A stretch of DNA of 64,000 bases from Solibacillus silvestris_B (GCF_051967575.1 NZ_JBQCJW010000018.1:1-64000), one strand, 5' to 3'; positions 26,282 through 35,969 are shown, counted from the first letter of the stretch. The notes: a model not told the origin generated them from the sequence alone. A program made the numbers and translations.

Positions 26282-27657
26282 AATCTCTATATGTAAAGTT
26301 TGTTGTGATTACCATTGGCATTATGATTTTTAGTGGGATTTTCGCTTTTTTAATCTCCAATACGTACTATCAGCAAAAATTAAAACCTTATAACGATCAG
26401 AAAAACACAAAAATCGCATTGGACATTGCAGAATTTACGAGTAGCCATCCCGATTTAAACCTTAAAGAATATTTGGAGAATATCTCCTCCATTGGATACC
26501 AGATTTTCCTCGTTGACAGTTCTGGGAAGGAATCTTACTTTGGTGCACCTTTTCGGGAAAATACGCTGTCTGATTCCACTAAAGAACAAGTAATAAACGG
26601 CGATATTTTTCATGGTATCCTCAATTTCCCGCAGGAAACATTTGTCACAGGTTTTTTTGCAAATGAATTGAAGAACTCGATTGGTGTACCGTTAACACAT
26701 AACGAGGGGAAGTATGCTCTTTTCCTGAGACCGGATATTAAACTCCTTTTTAACGAGATGCATATTTTATTTGGATGGCTGCTGGCATTAACGATTATTG
26801 TGAGCATTGTCATGGTTATTGTCAGTACAAAATATTTAATTCATCCAATCTCAAAACTTACAGCAGCTACAAAATCACTCTCGAATGGTAATTTCAATGT
26901 TGATCTTGATATTGCACGTCATGATGAGTTAGGTGAACTTTCTCATAGTTTTTTGCGGATGGCCAATAAATTGGAGCAAACGGATGAAATGAGGAAAGAG
27001 TTCATCTCGAATATTTCCCATGATATACAGTCACCTTTATCCAATATAAAAGGATATACAAATCTATTGGAAAGTGAATCGATAAGTCCCGAAGAAAAAA
27101 GCAATTACATTTCCATCATCAACGGGGAAATTAAAAGGCTCTCTACATTAACGAAACAATTGTTGCTTCTTGCTTCGCTGGATCGGGATGAAGATCTTAT
27201 GAAAGTTAAGCAATTTAATGTTGGAAAGCAAATTAAAGAACTCGTACGAAATTATCAGTGGCAAATAGGAGAAAAAGGTATAACACTCGGCTTTAAATTG
27301 CCGGATATAGAAATCACAGGTGACCCGTCTTTACTAAATACAGTTTGGGATAATCTGTTAACCAACGCGATTAAATACAATAAACCGAATGGCAGTATTG
27401 AAATATGGATGGAAGAGAAAGAAAACTCGGTAGCGGTGACGTTTGAAGATACGGGGATCGGATTGAATGATCAAGAAAAAGAAAGAATTTTTGATCGTTT
27501 TTACCGGGTGGATTCCGCACGGACGCGCTTAGTGGAAGGAACAGGATTGGGACTATCAATTGTTGCGGCCATTGTTAAACTGCATGGTGGACTGATTCAT
27601 GTGAAAAGTAAGGAAAATGAAGGAACTATCTTTGTTATCGAATTGCCTGTAAGTTAG
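26278..27657 (+). CDS. hssS: Heme sensor histidine kinase HssS
   Basis: The 459-residue kinase has two membrane helices (about 8-29 and 164-184) enclosing an extracellular sensor of about 135 residues. This contains the HssS-like stretches YFGAPFRENTLS, FHGI, VTGFFAN and FLRPDI. HAMP follows, then the phospho-histidine H248 in NISHDIQSPLSNI and ATPase boxes NAIKY, DTGIGL and GTGLGLSIV. It senses heme stress at the membrane. GTG start overlapping the hssR stop (GTGA). The S. aureus homologue is 457 residues. Confidence 0.92.
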   Translation: MKSLYVKFVVITIGIMIFSGIFAFLISNTYYQQKLKPYNDQKNTKIALDIAEFTSSHPDLNLKEYLENISSIGYQIFLVDSSGKESYFGAPFRENTLSDSTKEQVINGDIFHGILNFPQETFVTGFFANELKNSIGVPLTHNEGKYALFLRPDIKLLFNEMHILFGWLLALTIIVSIVMVIVSTKYLIHPISKLTAATKSLSNGNFNVDLDIARHDELGELSHSFLRMANKLEQTDEMRKEFISNISHDIQSPLSNIKGYTNLLESESISPEEKSNYISIINGEIKRLSTLTKQLLLLASLDRDEDLMKVKQFNVGKQIKELVRNYQWQIGEKGITLGFKLPDIEITGDPSLLNTVWDNLLTNAIKYNKPNGSIEIWMEEKENSVAVTFEDTGIGLNDQEKERIFDRFYRVDSARTRLVEGTGLGLSIVAAIVKLHGGLIHVKSKENEGTIFVIELPVS

Positions 27658-27732
27658 TATGATCTTTTATTTATGTCAAGCCAGAACATGCAAATCAATC
27701 TATTGGTTCGCATCCCTTTTTTATAATCATTT

Positions 27733-27752
27733 GTTCATATTCCGTTCATGTT
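27733..27752 (+). promoter_or_regulatory. Second HssR-type direct repeat, upstream of a small membrane protein
   Basis: GTTCATATT, CC, GTTCATGTT: the same architecture as the hrtB site, with the first half-site exactly matching the published consensus. TATAGA at 27765-27770 lies at the same 12-nt distance as TATGAA in front of hrtB. The site lies 64 bp upstream of the gene at 27817 and points to an additional HssR target. Confidence 0.8.
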
Positions 27753-27816
27753 CAGGAAGTACATTATAGATGGTTGATCCAATAAAGTATGATGAACAAA
27801 TGGAGGGAAATTCTGT

Positions 27817-28206
27817 ATGAATAATAGTAGCAAAACTCTATTGCGTTTTGCAGGAGTTTTTGGGGTGATTGGAGCAATATTGGGCGCACATATGGCTGGC
27901 TCCGGCTCATATGCATTTCGTGCAGTTCATGCGCATATCCTTGTCGTTGGCTGGTTAACCCTTTTCGGATGGGCAGTTTTCTATAAGGTTTTCCAAACAA
28001 CGGAAACCATTTTGATAAAGTTGCATGTTTGGAGCGCAATTATTGGTTCTGTAGGATTAACAGTCGGAATGTGGCTATATATGGTTAAACCATTTAATCT
28101 ATCTGAGGGTGTTACCTTATTCATTTATATCGGTGGAGGGGTTGCATTACTTCTGAGCTTCCTGCTGTTTTTCCTGTTAACAATGTTTGTCAAAGGAGAA
28201 AAATAG
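27817..28206 (+). CDS. Four-helix membrane protein with oxidase-subunit-I-like histidines, predicted HssR target
   Basis: The 129-residue protein has helices at about 8-28, 37-58, 68-88 and 98-124. Histidines at about 25, 38, 40 and 69 lie in or near the membrane. The stretch RAVHAHILVVGWLTLFGWAVFY recalls heme-copper oxidase subunit I and NO-reductase-like segments where His-x-His precedes a conserved Gly-Trp. Heme binding is therefore plausible but unproven. It follows hssS by 160 bp with its own HssR-type promoter and ribosome binding site GGAGGG. A role in heme buffering, sensing or transport is inferred. Confidence 0.75.
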   Translation: MNNSSKTLLRFAGVFGVIGAILGAHMAGSGSYAFRAVHAHILVVGWLTLFGWAVFYKVFQTTETILIKLHVWSAIIGSVGLTVGMWLYMVKPFNLSEGVTLFIYIGGGVALLLSFLLFFLLTMFVKGEK

Positions 28207-28274
28207 GCATCTTCGAATTACATCGTGACTCATCATATATTCGGGAGGAGAGTAAATTTTCCGGAAATATATGG

Positions 28275-28313
28275 AAGGATTATAGATTGAGCCGCCTCCT
28301 CTCTATAATCCTT
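28275..28313 (+). terminator. Terminator after the heme-regulated locus
   Basis: AAGGATTATAGA pairs perfectly with TCTATAATCCTT, 12 bp, around a loop of 15 nt, followed by TACTTAT on the plus strand. It lies about 70 bp after the 129-residue membrane-protein gene. Confidence 0.65.
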
Positions 28314-28416
28314 TACTTATGCAAAACGGCTGGGTTATGCAATTATGGAAATAACCCGTTGCACAGTACTTGGCCTACTGCATAATACATGAGCTACTCG
28401 ATAATATGATCCTTTA

Positions 28417-28472
28417 ATGAAAACAAGCGCTGAATCTTGTTACAGGATTATGCTTCATTGTTGAGGATCTCT
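28417..28472 (-). repeat. Dispersed terminator-like hairpin, copy in duplicated unit
   Basis: AATGAAAACAAGCGCTGAATCTTG...GGATTATGC is a partly degraded copy, 80-130 bp behind the paralogous membrane-protein gene. This matches the arrangement at 1253-1670. Confidence 0.6.
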
Positions 28473-28550
28473 ATTTAACTAAAGCTCCGATCAGTTATAC
28501 ATAAGGACTTACACAATAATTGCATATTATCTAATTAATGCGACGATAAG

Positions 28551-28835
28551 TTATTGTTTTTTACCTTTCCGTTCAAAAAGTATAGGTGCAATATTTAATA
28601 AAATAGAAACAATTGTCAAAAACCATAATACCTTTCCATAATTAGGAACTTCCCATAAAGCTGGCCAATTTTCTTTTTTTGCCCATCCTGATACGAGACT
28701 GTATTCTGCACAAAGTGTTAATGCTGTAAATGATAACCCCATTGCCATCGCAAGTTTGTAATCTTTACCTGTTGCATACATATAAAGATTTATAAAGGTT
28801 GCTGCAATTGCAATAAGACCTATTATTAACCACAT
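28551..28835 (-). CDS. Small three-helix membrane protein (paralogue 2 of 2)
   Basis: The ATG at 28835 behind GGAGG gives a 94-residue protein beginning MWLIIGLIAIAATFINLYMY, nearly identical to the protein at 1383-1670 in its N-terminal half and C-terminus (FLTIVSILLNIAPI). The middle loop differs (WAKKENWPALWEVPNYGK). An upstream in-frame TTG at 28901 adds unrelated residues and is rejected. Flanking DNA is shared with the first copy. Function unknown. Confidence 0.8.
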   Translation of the reverse strand: MWLIIGLIAIAATFINLYMYATGKDYKLAMAMGLSFTALTLCAEYSLVSGWAKKENWPALWEVPNYGKVLWFLTIVSILLNIAPILFERKGKKQ

Positions 28836-28952
28836 CCTGATGCCTCCATTATACTTCTGCTTTTTTAATATAGACATAAATTGTAATTCAATGGTTCCCA
28901 AATCGGCGTTTGCCCACTTTTCCGGCAGATTTTAAAAGCTATAAAATGTTTG

Positions 28953-29813
28953 TTAAAAGTTACCGGTTAACAAGTTGAATTCTTTTAATAACAGTTCTTT
29001 CGTATTTTCATCTTTATAGATGGACAGTAATCGTTGAGTTCTTTCTATTTCAACTTCAAAAGGGCGTTGTAAATAAAAAAGACAAATTGCCTTTCTCTCA
29101 AAAAGAATGGCTGCAGTTTTAGTGCGCATTTTATGTAAAAACTTACGCTCAGTTTCCTCAAGGTAAGCTAGACATTCTTCAAACAGACGCATTTCAATGT
29201 AATGTAACGAAAGATCGATTCGAAAATAAGCTTGTAAATACGACACATCATATGGAAAATCGGTATATTTTTCGAGCCGTCGCTCTGCCGTTTTTGTCAT
29301 TTCAATTGCAATTTCGAACGGAAAAAGAAATAGGATAGCATTTAATAATTCAAAATCATTCATATACCAGTCATCTAAAGTTTGCAATTGTTGCCATATA
29401 GGCGCTACCATTTGTCGGGATTTTTCCAAGTCATTTTCCTGTTGCAATATTATAAATGCCTCATAAACAAGCTGTAAAAAGTAAATATATTGATCTTCAG
29501 GATTATTAACTAAGTAGTCTTTTACTGCTTTTAACATCAATTGTAAATCTTCAGTATTTGCTATTTCCAGAGAGGTAAACGTTTTAATCAATGTTTCTCT
29601 TTTACTTAACTGATAGCCATTTAAAATATAAGAGAACTCTTGAAAATCAATATTCATTTTTATAATGATTGGGATAAATTGGTCCAAATTTATTGATAGC
29701 TGTGACTTTTCTATTTTACTATAAGCACCTTGTGTCATAATATTTTCAGCAATGTTCGCCTGTGTGAGCTGCCGGCTTTTTCTGATTCCTTGAAGTGTAG
29801 TTCCGATTTTCAT
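28953..29813 (-). CDS. Rgg/GadR/MutR-type transcriptional regulator
   Basis: The protein of about 286 residues has an N-terminal XRE helix-turn-helix (IGTTLQGIRKSRQLTQANIAEN...GAYSKIEKSQLSI, residues about 2-55). A long alpha-helical repeat region follows, of the kind that binds short peptides in Rgg-type regulators (FPFEIAIEMTKTAERRLEKY...). It is divergent from yidC2 with about 100 bp between them, so control of that gene is possible. No adjacent pheromone-peptide gene was recognised. ATG at 29813 follows GGGAG. Confidence 0.8.
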   Translation of the reverse strand: MKIGTTLQGIRKSRQLTQANIAENIMTQGAYSKIEKSQLSINLDQFIPIIIKMNIDFQEFSYILNGYQLSKRETLIKTFTSLEIANTEDLQLMLKAVKDYLVNNPEDQYIYFLQLVYEAFIILQQENDLEKSRQMVAPIWQQLQTLDDWYMNDFELLNAILFLFPFEIAIEMTKTAERRLEKYTDFPYDVSYLQAYFRIDLSLHYIEMRLFEECLAYLEETERKFLHKMRTKTAAILFERKAICLFYLQRPFEVEIERTQRLLSIYKDENTKELLLKEFNLLTGNF

Positions 29814-29916
29814 TTCCTCAACTCCCAATATTCTATATGGAATAAATTGCTTTAAACATATTGAACGACTTTATACTAAAAATGTAAAGAGAATTCAATA
29901 GAAACAAGGTGAGTAC

Positions 29917-30675
29917 ATGAAGAAGTACATTTTATTTTTAGGTAGCGTTTTAATATTAGCTGGATGTTCAGAATTCAACCAGCCCATTTCAAGCGAACAT
30001 GAAGGCATTTGGAATAGAATTATTGTTTGGCCTATTGTAAGTATGATTCAATTTTCAGCTGAATTTACAGGAAGCTATGCGGGGGGAATTATATTCGTTA
30101 CAGTTTTGGTGAGGATTTGTATATTACCGTTAACTTTAAAACAAATTAAAAGTTCGCGGGCTATGCAGTCACTGCAGCCTCAATTACAGGCACTCCAAAA
30201 GACGTATTCATCAAAGGATGCAGAGACACAGCATCAATATCAGCAGGAAATGATGAGATTAATGCAAAGTAAAGGTGCTAATCCAATAGCCGGATGTTTG
30301 CCGGTACTCATACAAATGCCGATATTAATTGGACTCTATCATGCAATTAGTCGAATGAATGTCACACCCATGTATGAGCTAGGTTCAATTTTTAATGTGC
30401 CTTTAGCAACCTCAAGCATCATTTTTGCGATGATAGCAGGTGGAATGCAATATTTCGTATTAAAAACGGGTCCAACATTAAATACAAACCCTCAAATGTC
30501 TATCCTACACTATATATTACCAGTGATGATTATGATATTTGGCTTTATGGCTCCAACAGCTATTACATTGTATTGGATCGTCAGCAGTTTCATTTCCATC
30601 CTACAGAATATTTATCTTTACAAAATTCTTTATCGTAAAGATGAAGATATGGCTTTAATAAAGGAAAATAAGTAA
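29917..30675 (+). CDS. yidC: YidC/Oxa1-family membrane protein insertase (lipoprotein form)
   Basis: The 252-residue protein begins with a lipoprotein signal (LILAGC, cysteine about residue 17). It has the five-helix YidC core: GGIIFVTVLVRICILPLTLKQ with the conserved substrate-groove arginine, then NPIAGCLPVLIQMPILIGLYHAI, then helices ending at TAITLYWIVSS. It inserts proteins into the membrane with or without Sec. Its separate location and divergent Rgg gene suggest an accessory YidC2-type copy; no MifM-like leader peptide was seen. Confidence 0.93.
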   Translation: MKKYILFLGSVLILAGCSEFNQPISSEHEGIWNRIIVWPIVSMIQFSAEFTGSYAGGIIFVTVLVRICILPLTLKQIKSSRAMQSLQPQLQALQKTYSSKDAETQHQYQQEMMRLMQSKGANPIAGCLPVLIQMPILIGLYHAISRMNVTPMYELGSIFNVPLATSSIIFAMIAGGMQYFVLKTGPTLNTNPQMSILHYILPVMIMIFGFMAPTAITLYWIVSSFISILQNIYLYKILYRKDEDMALIKENK

Positions 30676-30890
30676 CGTAATTTTATTGATATGGCAAAGG
30701 AATTCACAAAGAATTCAAAAGCGAATAGCATACAGTACCCTATTGTTAAATCGATGAATTGAAGTGACAGCAGGTTAGCTAAGCGGATCCGCAACTTGTA
30801 GAAGCTGATAATAATTTATCGTCTGCATTTTAAAACATGCCATGCTAGAATTAGTTAGCATGGCATGTAGCTTTGAGTTAAGGTCGGCTA

Positions 30891-31973
30891 TTATTTTCCG
30901 CAGCATTTTTTAAACTTTTTCCCGCTGCCGCAAATACAAGGATCGTTGCGGTCGATTGGATTATATATTCTCTTAGCCTCAGTTCTTTAAAACCACCCAT
31001 ACTGCTTCGGTGATTCCCCTCTTTCGTCACGGATACTAGGAAGAACGGCCTCAATTCCTTCCCTGATTTCTTCAAGCGTAACGGTAAATGTCCACTCATC
31101 GCCAAAATCAAATAAATAAAGAAACCGCTGACCTTCCTGTAAATAAAGTCCGCCAATAGTTGCCTCATTCACAAATGGCCCTTCAGTATCATGAGGCGAG
31201 TTGTAGCAATTCGAACTAAAAGGCTGATTGTCCATATAAAAGGCATAAAGATGATCGTCTAAAAATGAAAAAGCTTTCTGAATCCATACATGCAAATCCA
31301 GCAAAGTATGTGAATCATGAAGGGCAATCGTGCGCCAACAACTTTTTGCATAAGCTACTTTAAAAATATATTCGCCTTGTATAACAACCTTCTCCTTTTT
31401 TTGCAGCACATTTTCCAGCTGTCCCTCTTCGAAATATGGCTTTAATATGGAAACAAAAGCCTTTGTATCAAAGGACGGTACTTCTTCTCTTGGAAATTGA
31501 TGTGGCTCAAATGAACCCCAATAGCCAATCTCATACTGCTCTAAGCGACATTCAAAACCTCTTTGCAAAATCGGGATCAGCGGTTTCAAAAAGGGTTTGA
31601 TCGTAAATGACTTCGCTCTCACCTTTGTTTTAGGCTCCAGTGTACCGTCCAATTTAACATCCCAAAACCCAAAATACTGGAAATAGAGAAGAAAATGCCC
31701 GTACGAACCTAATAAATTTTTTAGAGACTCTTCTTTCTCCAGCTTAATTTCCACATTGACAGGCAGACGGTTTAATTGTCCAAAAAGGATATCCACATTA
31801 GCCGGCTGTCTGGCATAAAGTGCCCCTTGCAGTGTTTCCCAGTCTGCATTAAACCAAAAGCATTGCAGCAGCGAAACGTACTGCTCGGTTAATATCAGTT
31901 TTTCAAAAGTGGACAATCGGTCACTGTCTGCTTCAAGTGAGCTAACATTTCCGCGATAAGTTTTACTAATCAA
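30891..31973 (-). pseudogene. IS1096-passenger/pRiA4b-like protein with SEC-C tail, interrupted by one stop
   Basis: The main open part (30987-31973, TTG start) encodes 328 residues ending in a plasmid pRiA4b ORF-3-like domain (HDSHTLLDLHVWIQKAFSF..., FDFGDEWTFTVTLEEI). Its stop TAA at 30987-30989 is followed in the same frame by 32 codons reading RTEAKRIYNPIDRNDPCICGSGKK and KFKKCCGK. This is a complete SEC-C zinc-binding tail, ending at 30891. The tail is so well kept that a recent nonsense mutation or readthrough is likely. The domain's role is unknown despite the IS1096 name. Confidence 0.8.
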
Positions 31974-32111
31974 CTCTAACTTGATGGCAATGAAAAGCTA
32001 AAGATTTCGAAAATCCAGAAATCAATTAAAGATGTCCCGATTTTGTATACTGTAAATTGCCTTTTCTTAAATAAGTTGCTTCACCAACGACTATTTCAAT
32101 TTAGGGCAGAA

Positions 32112-32302
32112 AAAATAAGCGGAGTTTTTCCGCTTATTTACGAAATGGAGGTCGTTTCGGGGATAAATAAGGGGAGTTTTTCCGCTTAATAGATGCAAAA
32201 TCAACTATTTTCGCGTTTTTCTGGTCAATAAGCGGAAATTTTCCGTCTATTTAACCTATTTTTTATACTGTTTTCTAAATAAGGGGAATTTCTCCGTCTA
32301 TT
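32112..32302 (+). repeat. Large palindromic intergenic repeat, copy C (short)
   Basis: This carries the four palindromic modules (AATAAGCGGAGTTTTTCCGCTTATT and relatives) in the same order as copy A, without A's ~120-bp left part. It sits between the IS1096-passenger-like gene and the SLH glucosaminidase gene. Confidence 0.78.
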
Positions 32303-32359
32303 CATCAGATATGAAGATGCTTAACCTGCTTTTCCAACCGATCATTTACTTATTGGTAT

Positions 32360-33613
32360 TTATTTGTTTAAGCCTCTTTCATGTATCCGGTAAATCATGG
32401 CTGCCATTTGTGCTCTTGTTGTAGGATTATTAGGGCCAAATCGGCTAATGGTATAGCCGGACATAATTCCTTCTTGCTTCATTGTTTCAATCGCAATATA
32501 AGCCCAAAAGTTCTGGTCTACATCTTTGAATGAATTCGCATGATTACCCGCAGATTGGCTATAAAACCCGGCGTTATAGAAAATCTGAGCCATTTGCGCT
32601 CTTGTTAAAATAGTATTAGGGGAAAATCGTCCACCGCCAATACCGTTGATTATTTTATGTTGTGCTGCTAAACAAATTGATTCTGATGCCCAAAAGCTCT
32701 TCTCCACATCACTGAAGGAAATATTTTCAGTTGTTGGAGTCAGTGCTAAAAAGTTGCTTATTATAGCAGCAGCTTGAGCTCTTGTTATTGAATTATTCGG
32801 TTTATATGTACCATCAGAATAGCCGGAAATCCAGCCCTTTTCTGCTAAGAACATGATCTGTTCCTCAGCCCAATGACCGCCAATGTCTTTGAATTTTCTA
32901 GTGTCATATTGATATAAATCCCGTTCGTCCATTACGCCGCCAACTTTACTTCGGTAATATTCACCGCCCAAATGGATATATCCCGCATTGGCAATGTCGT
33001 AGAGATATTCTTTGGATGCCCGCTCAAAACTCCATCCATTTTTGATTCTTTCTTCATAATTTGTTTTTGCGAAACGATATCTCTGATTTATCAGCAAGTC
33101 TCCTGCTAAATAATCAACCGCTTCTTTATAGGAACGAAATGCACGATACCAGTTGTCTCTTCTTTTGCTTTCATCGTATATTTTTCGGTCTTCCCCGTAA
33201 TTAGCCAGAACTGGTACCGGTTCATAATCTTCATCAGGTTGTCCTTTTAGTTGCCAAGCATTTTTCGGATGATAGCCCCATACCTTGATTCCGAAAAGAT
33301 TATTGGCATTGACCGCGATTCTTGTTGTTCCATAGCCACTTTCAATAATTGCCATTCCAATAATCGCACTAGCGGGAATTCCCCACTTTTCATTTGCTTT
33401 CATTGCATATGTAGAGATTTCATTAACAAAATCTTCTTTTATTTTGGCTGAAGGAGCTTCGTATGTAGATAAATAAGCATGACTATTTCTTCCTGACTTT
33501 TCATCTTCAAATGGCAGGAGATTAACACCATTTGCACTTGAGGATATTGGGTTACTATTTAAAAATAGTAAAAAAATGATAAGCGTTATGACTGCTCTTA
33601 TTGAATTTGCCAA
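32360..33613 (-). CDS. Secreted glucosaminidase with three SLH domains
   Basis: The 417-residue protein has a signal peptide (AVITLIIFLLFLNSNPISSSANG). An N-acetylglucosaminidase domain spans about 65-235 (GIPASAIIGMAIIESGYGTTRIAVNANNLFGIK, with catalytic glutamate in AIIESGYG). Three S-layer-homology domains follow at about 240-300, 303-362 and 363-415 (FKDIGGHWAEEQI, FSDVEKSFWASESI, FKDVDQNFWAYIAI). It should cut peptidoglycan while tethered to secondary wall polymer. TTG start with GGGGAG 8 nt upstream. Probably acts in wall turnover or cell separation. Confidence 0.92.
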   Translation of the reverse strand: MANSIRAVITLIIFLLFLNSNPISSSANGVNLLPFEDEKSGRNSHAYLSTYEAPSAKIKEDFVNEISTYAMKANEKWGIPASAIIGMAIIESGYGTTRIAVNANNLFGIKVWGYHPKNAWQLKGQPDEDYEPVPVLANYGEDRKIYDESKRRDNWYRAFRSYKEAVDYLAGDLLINQRYRFAKTNYEERIKNGWSFERASKEYLYDIANAGYIHLGGEYYRSKVGGVMDERDLYQYDTRKFKDIGGHWAEEQIMFLAEKGWISGYSDGTYKPNNSITRAQAAAIISNFLALTPTTENISFSDVEKSFWASESICLAAQHKIINGIGGGRFSPNTILTRAQMAQIFYNAGFYSQSAGNHANSFKDVDQNFWAYIAIETMKQEGIMSGYTISRFGPNNPTTRAQMAAMIYRIHERGLNK

Positions 33614-33774
33614 TTCTGCAACTCCCCTATTCCAGTAAATTTATAAACTTAAACTCTTTCATCATAGCAGTTTTTTATCAGAATTAGCGGATGATATCGC
33701 ATTTTATCGCTACCAAGTCATGGATGTATCCCCTAGCTCTTCCTACCTGGAACCCCCTATTCCCAAACACAAAG

Positions 33775-33804
33775 AAACCCGCATTCATCCTTTTCGGATA
33801 AATG
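33775..33804 (-). terminator. Terminator of the MMPL transporter gene
   Basis: On the minus strand GCATTTATCC pairs with GGATGAATGC around GAAAA, followed by GGGTTTCTTT, 39 bp after the stop codon. Confidence 0.7.
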
Positions 33805-33842
33805 CAGATTTCACAAGAATTATGGGTAATATATTCAAACTA

Positions 33843-35969
33843 TTATTTTCTTTCGTCTTCCTTCATAATAGATTCTCCTTCTACATCAATATTAGGAAGA
33901 ATTCTATCCAGCCATTGCGGAATATACCAAGCTGCTTTTCCCATAAGAGTCATTACAGCCGGTACTATTGTCATTCTAACTATAAATGCATCGAAGAATA
34001 CTCCAAAGGCTAGAGCCATTCCGATAGATTTGATCATCGCATCCGGATTCATCATAAATCCGAAAAATACTGACATCATGATTAGAGCAGCAGCAGTTAC
34101 TACTCTTCCGCTATCTCTCATCCCAAGTAAAATAGCTTTATGACTATCCCCGGTATGCATGTAAATCTCTCTCATTTTACTAACAAGGAATATTTCGTAG
34201 TCCATGGCTAGTCCAAACAAAATTCCTATTGTAATAACAGGTAAAAAAGCTAATAATGGTGATTCAGCAGGGAATCCGAAGAAAGTGATAAAATTTCCGT
34301 CCTGTACAACAAATACCATAAATCCTAAAGTGGCTCCTAAAGAAAGCAAGAAGCCTAAAACAGCTTTTAATGGGACTAACAGTGATCTAAAGACCATTAC
34401 TAAAAGGATATATGCAAGCCCTACCACTAAGGAAGCAAATAATGGCAGCGCATCATTTAATTTTTGGGATATATCGATGTTCATGGCCGTACTGCCTGTT
34501 ACCATTAGCTCAATACCGTGTTCTTTCTCGGATGCTATGGATTTGTCCCTGATAAGGTTTACCAAATCCTTTGTTTCTATATCATCTGGTCCGGATTCCG
34601 GCGTAATTTGTATCATGAAGATTTTTCCGGATGGTCCGGGGATAATCGGCGATACAAATTTAATATCTTCTAACCCACTGATTTCCTGCACTATTTCTGC
34701 GATCACTTGTGGTGTTTCTTCTGTTGCCTTACTAACTTTTGCGGCAACAACCAATTGTGCATTAAAGCCTTCACCATATGCCTCGGTTAATAGGTCATAT
34801 GCTCTTCTTTCAGTCAGTTCCGTTGATTTCGCTGTCCCGTCTGAAGGCAACCCTAAATTCATATGGAAGAACGGAATTGTAAGAATTGCAAGGAATGCTA
34901 TAGATACTATCGATACGATGATAGGATGTTTAGTAACTAATTTGCCCCACTTGTTTGCTTTCGCTTCGTCCTTGTTCTTGCCGTTAATCTTCTGAAGATA
35001 TTTATTTTCTTTGGCCGGTGAGATTCTATGGCCAATCATGCCTAAAATTGCCGGTAAAGAAATAATAGATATAAGTACTGCCACAAATATACTAATAGCT
35101 GCAGAAACACCCATAAACGTCAGGAAAGGTATTTGAGCCACAGATAAACCTAACAGGCCGATAATAACAGTCAAACCTGCAAATACTACAGCACTCCCGG
35201 ATGTTCCTAATGCTATGGCAATTGAATTATTAATGGTATTACCCTTTGCCAACTCAAGTTTGAATCGTGTAATAATAAATAGAGAGTAATCAATACCTAC
35301 CGCTAATCCTAACATCGCTGCCAAAATGATTGAAATAGAATTTATATCAATAAAGTAGGCAACGAGCATAATACCCAATAAGCTAATTCCTAAACCTAAT
35401 AATGCTATAAGAATCGGCAATCCTGCTGCAATAAATGAACCAAAAGTAATTGCTAATACAAAAAAGGCAACTACTACTCCGATCACTTCATAAATCCCTT
35501 CAAACTCCAGGCTGGAGAATTCAATCTCTCCCCCGCTTATTTCTGTTTGTATGCCTGCATCTCTTGCTGATTTAATACTATCCACAATATGATCTTTCGA
35601 TTTCTCTGAAACCTTATCCGCTTCTGCTGCAAACGTAACCTGTGCATAACCGATTGTTTTATCTGCATTTAAATTGTTTAATTCCAGAGGTGATAAAACA
35701 CTTGCTACTTTGGAATCTTTGCTTATCTCATTAAGGACGTCCTTAATATTGCTTTGTATATCTTCGGATTCCAATGTTTTATTTTCCGGTGCTTTAAATA
35801 CGATATTTACGGTAGATTGTTCTGATGCACCAGTAAATTCTTCTTTAATTAATTCAGCTGCTTTGTCAGCTGGCGTATCCGGAATTGTAAGTTCTCCATT
35901 AAAAGCCGGTTTTAAATACATTACTAGGACTGCGAATACAATCAAAATCCCCACTGTACTGAACAGCAC
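33843..35969 (-). CDS. MMPL-family (RND) membrane transporter
   Basis: The 708 residues from GTG at 35969 form a twelve-helix MMPL/RND protein. It has two halves, each with a large outer loop and a cluster of five or six helices; LGLAVGIDYSLFIITRF and IGILFGLAMDYEIFLVSKMRE are the paired family motifs. It probably exports lipids or drugs. Alignable N-terminal sequence (AKYLYKLGNWSATHKKS) continues upstream in frame to an ATA codon at 36023 that has an ideal GGAGGAG 6 nt before it, so the ancestral start seems to have changed from ATG. The TetR gene next to it is the likely repressor. Confidence 0.92.
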   Translation of the reverse strand: MLFSTVGILIVFAVLVMYLKPAFNGELTIPDTPADKAAELIKEEFTGASEQSTVNIVFKAPENKTLESEDIQSNIKDVLNEISKDSKVASVLSPLELNNLNADKTIGYAQVTFAAEADKVSEKSKDHIVDSIKSARDAGIQTEISGGEIEFSSLEFEGIYEVIGVVVAFFVLAITFGSFIAAGLPILIALLGLGISLLGIMLVAYFIDINSISIILAAMLGLAVGIDYSLFIITRFKLELAKGNTINNSIAIALGTSGSAVVFAGLTVIIGLLGLSVAQIPFLTFMGVSAAISIFVAVLISIISLPAILGMIGHRISPAKENKYLQKINGKNKDEAKANKWGKLVTKHPIIVSIVSIAFLAILTIPFFHMNLGLPSDGTAKSTELTERRAYDLLTEAYGEGFNAQLVVAAKVSKATEETPQVIAEIVQEISGLEDIKFVSPIIPGPSGKIFMIQITPESGPDDIETKDLVNLIRDKSIASEKEHGIELMVTGSTAMNIDISQKLNDALPLFASLVVGLAYILLVMVFRSLLVPLKAVLGFLLSLGATLGFMVFVVQDGNFITFFGFPAESPLLAFLPVITIGILFGLAMDYEIFLVSKMREIYMHTGDSHKAILLGMRDSGRVVTAAALIMMSVFFGFMMNPDAMIKSIGMALAFGVFFDAFIVRMTIVPAVMTLMGKAAWYIPQWLDRILPNIDVEGESIMKEDERK

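Noticed and set aside
30987..31973. An insertion sequence, because of the IS1096 passenger-type name
   Set aside because: No transposase, terminal inverted repeats or target duplication are visible.
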